The position numbers were made by a program, and so were the translations under genes. Positions 60,161-64,000 of a DNA stretch of 64,000 nucleotides are shown here, piece after piece; positions within the stretch are counted from its first letter, which is position 1; each line of letters opens with the position of its first letter. The notes under the pieces were generated by a model that saw only the letters and a program-made list of their open reading frames with translations, made no database searches and was not told the DNA's origin. The stretch is from Rhea pennata (lineage: Eukaryota; Chordata; Aves; Rheiformes; Rheidae). The stretch spans positions 439,001 through 503,000 of the forward strand of contig NC_084671.1 in assembly GCF_028389875.1 (NCBI RefSeq). Direction: 5' to 3'.

Positions 60161-61964
60161 ATGATAATGATTCATAATGTGGCTGATTTCAACAGCAATC
60201 CTGCAAGACAAAGCCTGTGTCTTGTTTCAAGGGAGGCTTTGCTTGAGTAAGTACTTTAAGTATTTAGCTTAGACTATCACAGCATTTTAGGGGCTGGAAT
60301 TCAGATTGTTCAAAGGCTCATACAAATTGAAGACCAGTAGGAAGATATTTACATACAGCTGATTTTCTCTACATATAGAAGCCCATGTGTTTATTGGCAG
60401 TTCTTTCAAACTTCAGGAAACCACTGAGGGGAATAAAATAGGAACATGCAGCCATGATATTTTTATGGTGTTTCCTTTCCTGAACCTTTTTTTGGAAGAG
60501 GATCAGTAAACAGATCTTTGGTGGGTGCAAATCATCACAGTTTTTGTGACTCTAATGGAGCTATGACCATGAACACTGAGCTTCAGATTTCATACTATCT
60601 ACCAGGTATACAGTTAAAAAAATTATGGGGAAAATGCAAATGTATGAAATCAAAGCACATGGTATGTAAATAAATATTTTTCATATGTATCCACTGAGGA
60701 CTTCTCAAGTCCTTTGTATTACCTGAAGTCAATTTTTATAGTCAAATTGTACACAGTTTCTATATTAGCTGCACTGAAGATAATGTACTTGCTCCAGATA
60801 GAAGTTACAATTAAGAACAAAGTTTGACTTGCATTATGTTCAGTGAATTTGGAAACAAACTTGACACCTGTTGTGTTTTCTTCTAATCAGCTATACAATT
60901 CACTACTACTATTTTTCTAAAAAGATGCTGACAATATAAGATACATGACAAAAAAAAGTTGCTGAATTACTCTTTTCTTCTTGGTTTAGAACCTTTGAAA
61001 ATAAGCTTGTAAACTCTAACACAGCTTTAGTTTCCATGTTTTCCAAGATATTCTGACACTCTTGCTTTAACAAAGTAACACGGAGGAGGCTGAGGACAAG
61101 TGCTTTCAAGTTTACTCATTACTGGAGCTGTGATGTGAGCTTGTAATTCAGGTTCTGTGTCATTTGTGGGAAAAACTGTAGAATGTTCATCTCTACCCCC
61201 TGTTCCCACCCATGTGGTATCAGATGCCGATCTCTTTATTCATTAAAACTTTTTTTATTTATTTAAATTAGCATACTGTCTAGATGGATTCACTACAGAT
61301 GAGAATGTTAGTATGCTCTTTGTTACCTTTTTTTGTATGTTCTCAAATGACTTATGTTACCGTAAGATATTGCATATAAAGCTAACTGCAAAAATAAATG
61401 AAGGATTGTCTTGCACTCATGATTCCAGCATCGGTGCTCTGTCATAAAGCTTTTCATTTTACAGTTTAGTAGGCCAGTGCCAGCAACTACTGCAGAGTGC
61501 AACTCATCCAGGCTGCGATGAGGGTCAGTGGAAACTGTTAGGGTATGTTTTTCATTTCAGTATTTCAGCAATATAAATCTGAAAAGTAAGTCTAAGAATT
61601 TACAAAGCAAAAATAGGGTTATAGGATTCCCATCTACGTGTAACTGTATATGAGTCATGGAAGGAAGTAATATACATACACATTCTACAGGATAGAGTCA
61701 TACGAACTTGTCACTTGGGGTTTCTCACTATATAACCAAAATCCCTGCCAGGTTCCTGTTACTGACTTGATTTTCACTTCCCACATCTTGGTTTTGTGAA
61801 TATTGGACAAAGTAAAATCCCAGATCTAACTGCTGTTTTCAGTTTTGCTGAAATGACCTGAACACATAGTCCCTTATGTAACATCTTTAGTGATCTGTTA
61901 GAATGAGAGAATGGTTCGTCTTGCAATTTCTGAAGTGCTTCACACAAGAACTTCAATGACAGGG

Positions 61965-62045
61965 CACTAAGCCATCAGTTATGGGAAGTCAGTGTAGCTC
62001 CATGAAGTTAGCAGCACTGACTACCAGCAGAGCATCTGACCCCAG
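61965..62045 (+). repeat. Possible ancient amniote repeat tail
   Basis: GTCAGTGTAGCTCCATGAAG and, further on, AGCAGAGCATCTGACCCCA resemble a block often seen in turtle and crocodilian repeats (a TAGCTCCATTGAAGTCA ... CAGCTGAGGATCTGGCCC pattern). I am unsure which family it belongs to, and the match is short. Confidence 0.35.
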
Positions 62046-62460
62046 GAATCTAGCAGATTTCATTCTGCTGCCACATGTACAAAGGAGGAAGCAGGAACGA
62101 GAAAGCAAATGTGATATGAAAAGATGTGAATAGAAAATGTGGGAGGAAACCGAATGGATCTCCCTTTTCCTTGCACAACTTTATCTCCTCTTTCCAACTT
62201 TCTGCTCTGCATCACCTTTATTATGATCAGTACCTTTTTTCCCTTCTTCTCTGAGAACACAGAAGCAAATACGCACACAAAAATCCTTCAGTAATTCAAT
62301 ACTCAAAATCACTTTTTCCTCCTATATCCTGTGTGATGTGACTGCATCCACCAAAATACAAACGTAGAAACGATAAACTAGTTCAACATGTATTATAAAC
62401 TTACTTACATGTTAAATGTATTTCACACAATGCACTGTTTGCTTTTCACTATACTAGGCA

Positions 62461-62560
62461 GGAGATAAAAATCCTAGATTTTAATTCTGTCTTGGCCACC
62501 AACTTCGTCTGCAACTATGAGTAAAACATTTGAAATCTGTGTTTCAGTTTTCCCACTTGA
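62461..62560 (+). mobile_element. MIR-like SINE fragment, plus strand
   Basis: The order TTTTAATTCTGTCTTGGCCA, GTGTTTCAGTTTTCCCACTT and a following AAAAAATTAGGAGAT stretch follows the MIR pattern of anticodon-side head, core and CTCAGTTTCC...TGTAAAAT block. It is diverged but collinear for about 100 bases. Confidence 0.6.
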
Positions 62561-64000
62561 AAAAATTAGGAGATCATTTTTAAGCCTTGTAGAACTTCCA
62601 GGATATTCCTTTAAAACTTAATTCATTTCACCAGAATCTGGAATGTCTCAGCATGCTATTCCTATATGCAGCACTACAGAAAGTGAGTGTATGATGCACA
62701 ACATACTGCATATTTCTTTTAACAACTGTGTGTATGATGGTGCAGAAGGTCTGATTCTGGAATCAGTGTAACACAGTGCAAGAAAAGCTGGCATTTTCTC
62801 AGTTATCTATCTTCAGGCTGACAAATCTGAAGATGTCAACTTTCTTGAAAAGGGTAATTTCAAAAAAATTATTACATATACACTGTCATGCTAATTTGAA
62901 TAGCATGGCTGTACGCATGTTTTAACTACATGGATCCTCTTGCTATTACTTGTCTATTTCCCTTTATATTTTTACAGAGCTCACCATGAACTTTCCCACA
63001 TGCTAAATCCATCACACTATATATTTTCCATTATGAAAGTGTCTTTTAGCACATGAGTAACAGTGAATTTGCTCTATACAGAATAGTAAGTTCCACTGTA
63101 CTGCTGTTTTGTACTTCAGCATCGTACTTCTACCATCATCTTTATCTCCTCTATTCTGTTCTGACCTACCCGTATTCATAAAGACCCAGATGATATGATA
63201 GTCTTCCAGTAAGAGCAGACTATGACAGAACCTAAGTATAATGGCTGGAAGAAACTCTTGATTCACTGAGGCACAGTACAGCCTTTGGGAGAATTGTGTC
63301 TCATGTGCCTTTCAGTTAAGGGAAATGCTTGCCAAAATCACCATCAGCCAGGTGGAAGAGAGCAGGACCAGGGTCCATCATCTTCCTGTCATCACTAGCA
63401 TGGCTAGTCCCCACGTGCAAACAGCACAAGGGACACCCACATTATGACAGTAATCTTCTGTCATAGCCTTCATTCTTCAGAAAACTTGCATTTATAGTTC
63501 ACATATGCTGCGCTTGTTTTGCATTGGTTTGCACAAATATAGCATTCAGTTTAGTGTCTGTAAATGGCAATGGCTAGGGCATAATGGCCCTGCAACTTGT
63601 AGTAAATCTTCCCAGTAATTAACGGTGTCTGAGATCTGGAGGACTGATTCAGCCTTTCTTTCAGAATTTTGTTTAATCCACTTTATCGCATTATGGAAAC
63701 AATGGAGTAATATTGATTTCACTTATCATCTTTGCCCTTCATTATTGGCACCAGATTAAAAGAAAATAATTAATCTCTAAGATAATTAGATGGGGAAATA
63801 TCCTAAAAATTAAAATAAACAGGAGATCTTTGATCTAGATGCGCCTGATTCACAGTAGGATACCTAATTTTATGAGTGCCTCACTGAAGGGAAAAAAGTG
63901 AGAAACTCAATAGATTTTATACAGCCATGGAAATGCAGATAGAAGGTGCTAAAGTTGAAAAAACAGTAAATTCAGAAAATGTTTTTTTCCCTTTAGTTTA

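Larger units (their letters stand above)
60161..64000. other. Unannotated AT-rich DNA
   Basis: No gene is recognised. It contains a MIR-like fragment and a possible ancient repeat tail, listed separately. Open frames are 85 codons or shorter. Confidence 0.5.

Noticed and set aside
1..64000. CRISPR array, bacterial operon, phage or plasmid features, telomere repeats
   Set aside because: No spaced direct repeats, bacterial gene layout or TTAGGG arrays; all mobile elements are vertebrate LINE or SINE remnants.

Overview
This looks like nuclear DNA from a bird. Several copies of the LINE retrotransposon CR1 carry the avian hallmarks: an ORF2 C-terminus of the RGNFF...[15 protein letters not shown] type, a short 3' UTR with the GGTTGGA...GATGATCT block, and an ATTCTATG tail at the 3' end. 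Much older CR1 and MIR/CORE-SINE debris, of the kind shared by birds, crocodilians and turtles, is also present. Nothing bacterial, organellar or plasmid-like is visible. The exact species cannot be told.

I could not recognise any host protein-coding gene, tRNA, rRNA or known small RNA. The only reading frames I can assign to a protein family are the decayed CR1 ORF2 remnants. The other longer frames lie in CpG-rich DNA, where stop codons are rare, or are short and low in information. The window is therefore best read as intergenic or deep intronic sequence. It carries CpG islands that may be promoters of genes, first exons or noncoding RNAs not recognisable from sequence alone.

Layout. From 1 to about 37.7 kb the DNA is mixed, with repeated CpG-dense patches: strong islands at about 1.93-2.99, 8.47-9.59, 10.70-11.40 and 36.69-37.69 kb, and smaller clusters at 6.12, 27.66 and 29.34 kb. 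The 8.5 kb island contains a 70-bp minisatellite in five tandem copies, three of them identical. CR1 is sparse here: a short piece at 6.8 kb, one minus-strand copy at 18.1 kb and a plus-strand copy at 34.9 kb. From about 40 kb to the end the DNA is AT-rich and has no CpG island. It holds an old archosaur-type CR1 (42.5-43.5 kb), MIR/CORE-SINE fragments, and four CR1 copies between 50.8 and 60.2 kb. One of these, at 53.96-55.49 kb, retains the endonuclease-side part but has lost the middle of its reverse transcriptase. An inverted pair of about 120-bp sequences (46.0 and 47.5 kb) shares an open frame and is not explained by any family I recognise.

The items most worth a second look are the minisatellite, the inverted pair, the orphan CpG islands, two canonical G-quadruplex motifs, a 16-bp CpG-rich palindrome and the change in base composition near 38-40 kb. 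I see no convincing evidence for a new multi-gene system.
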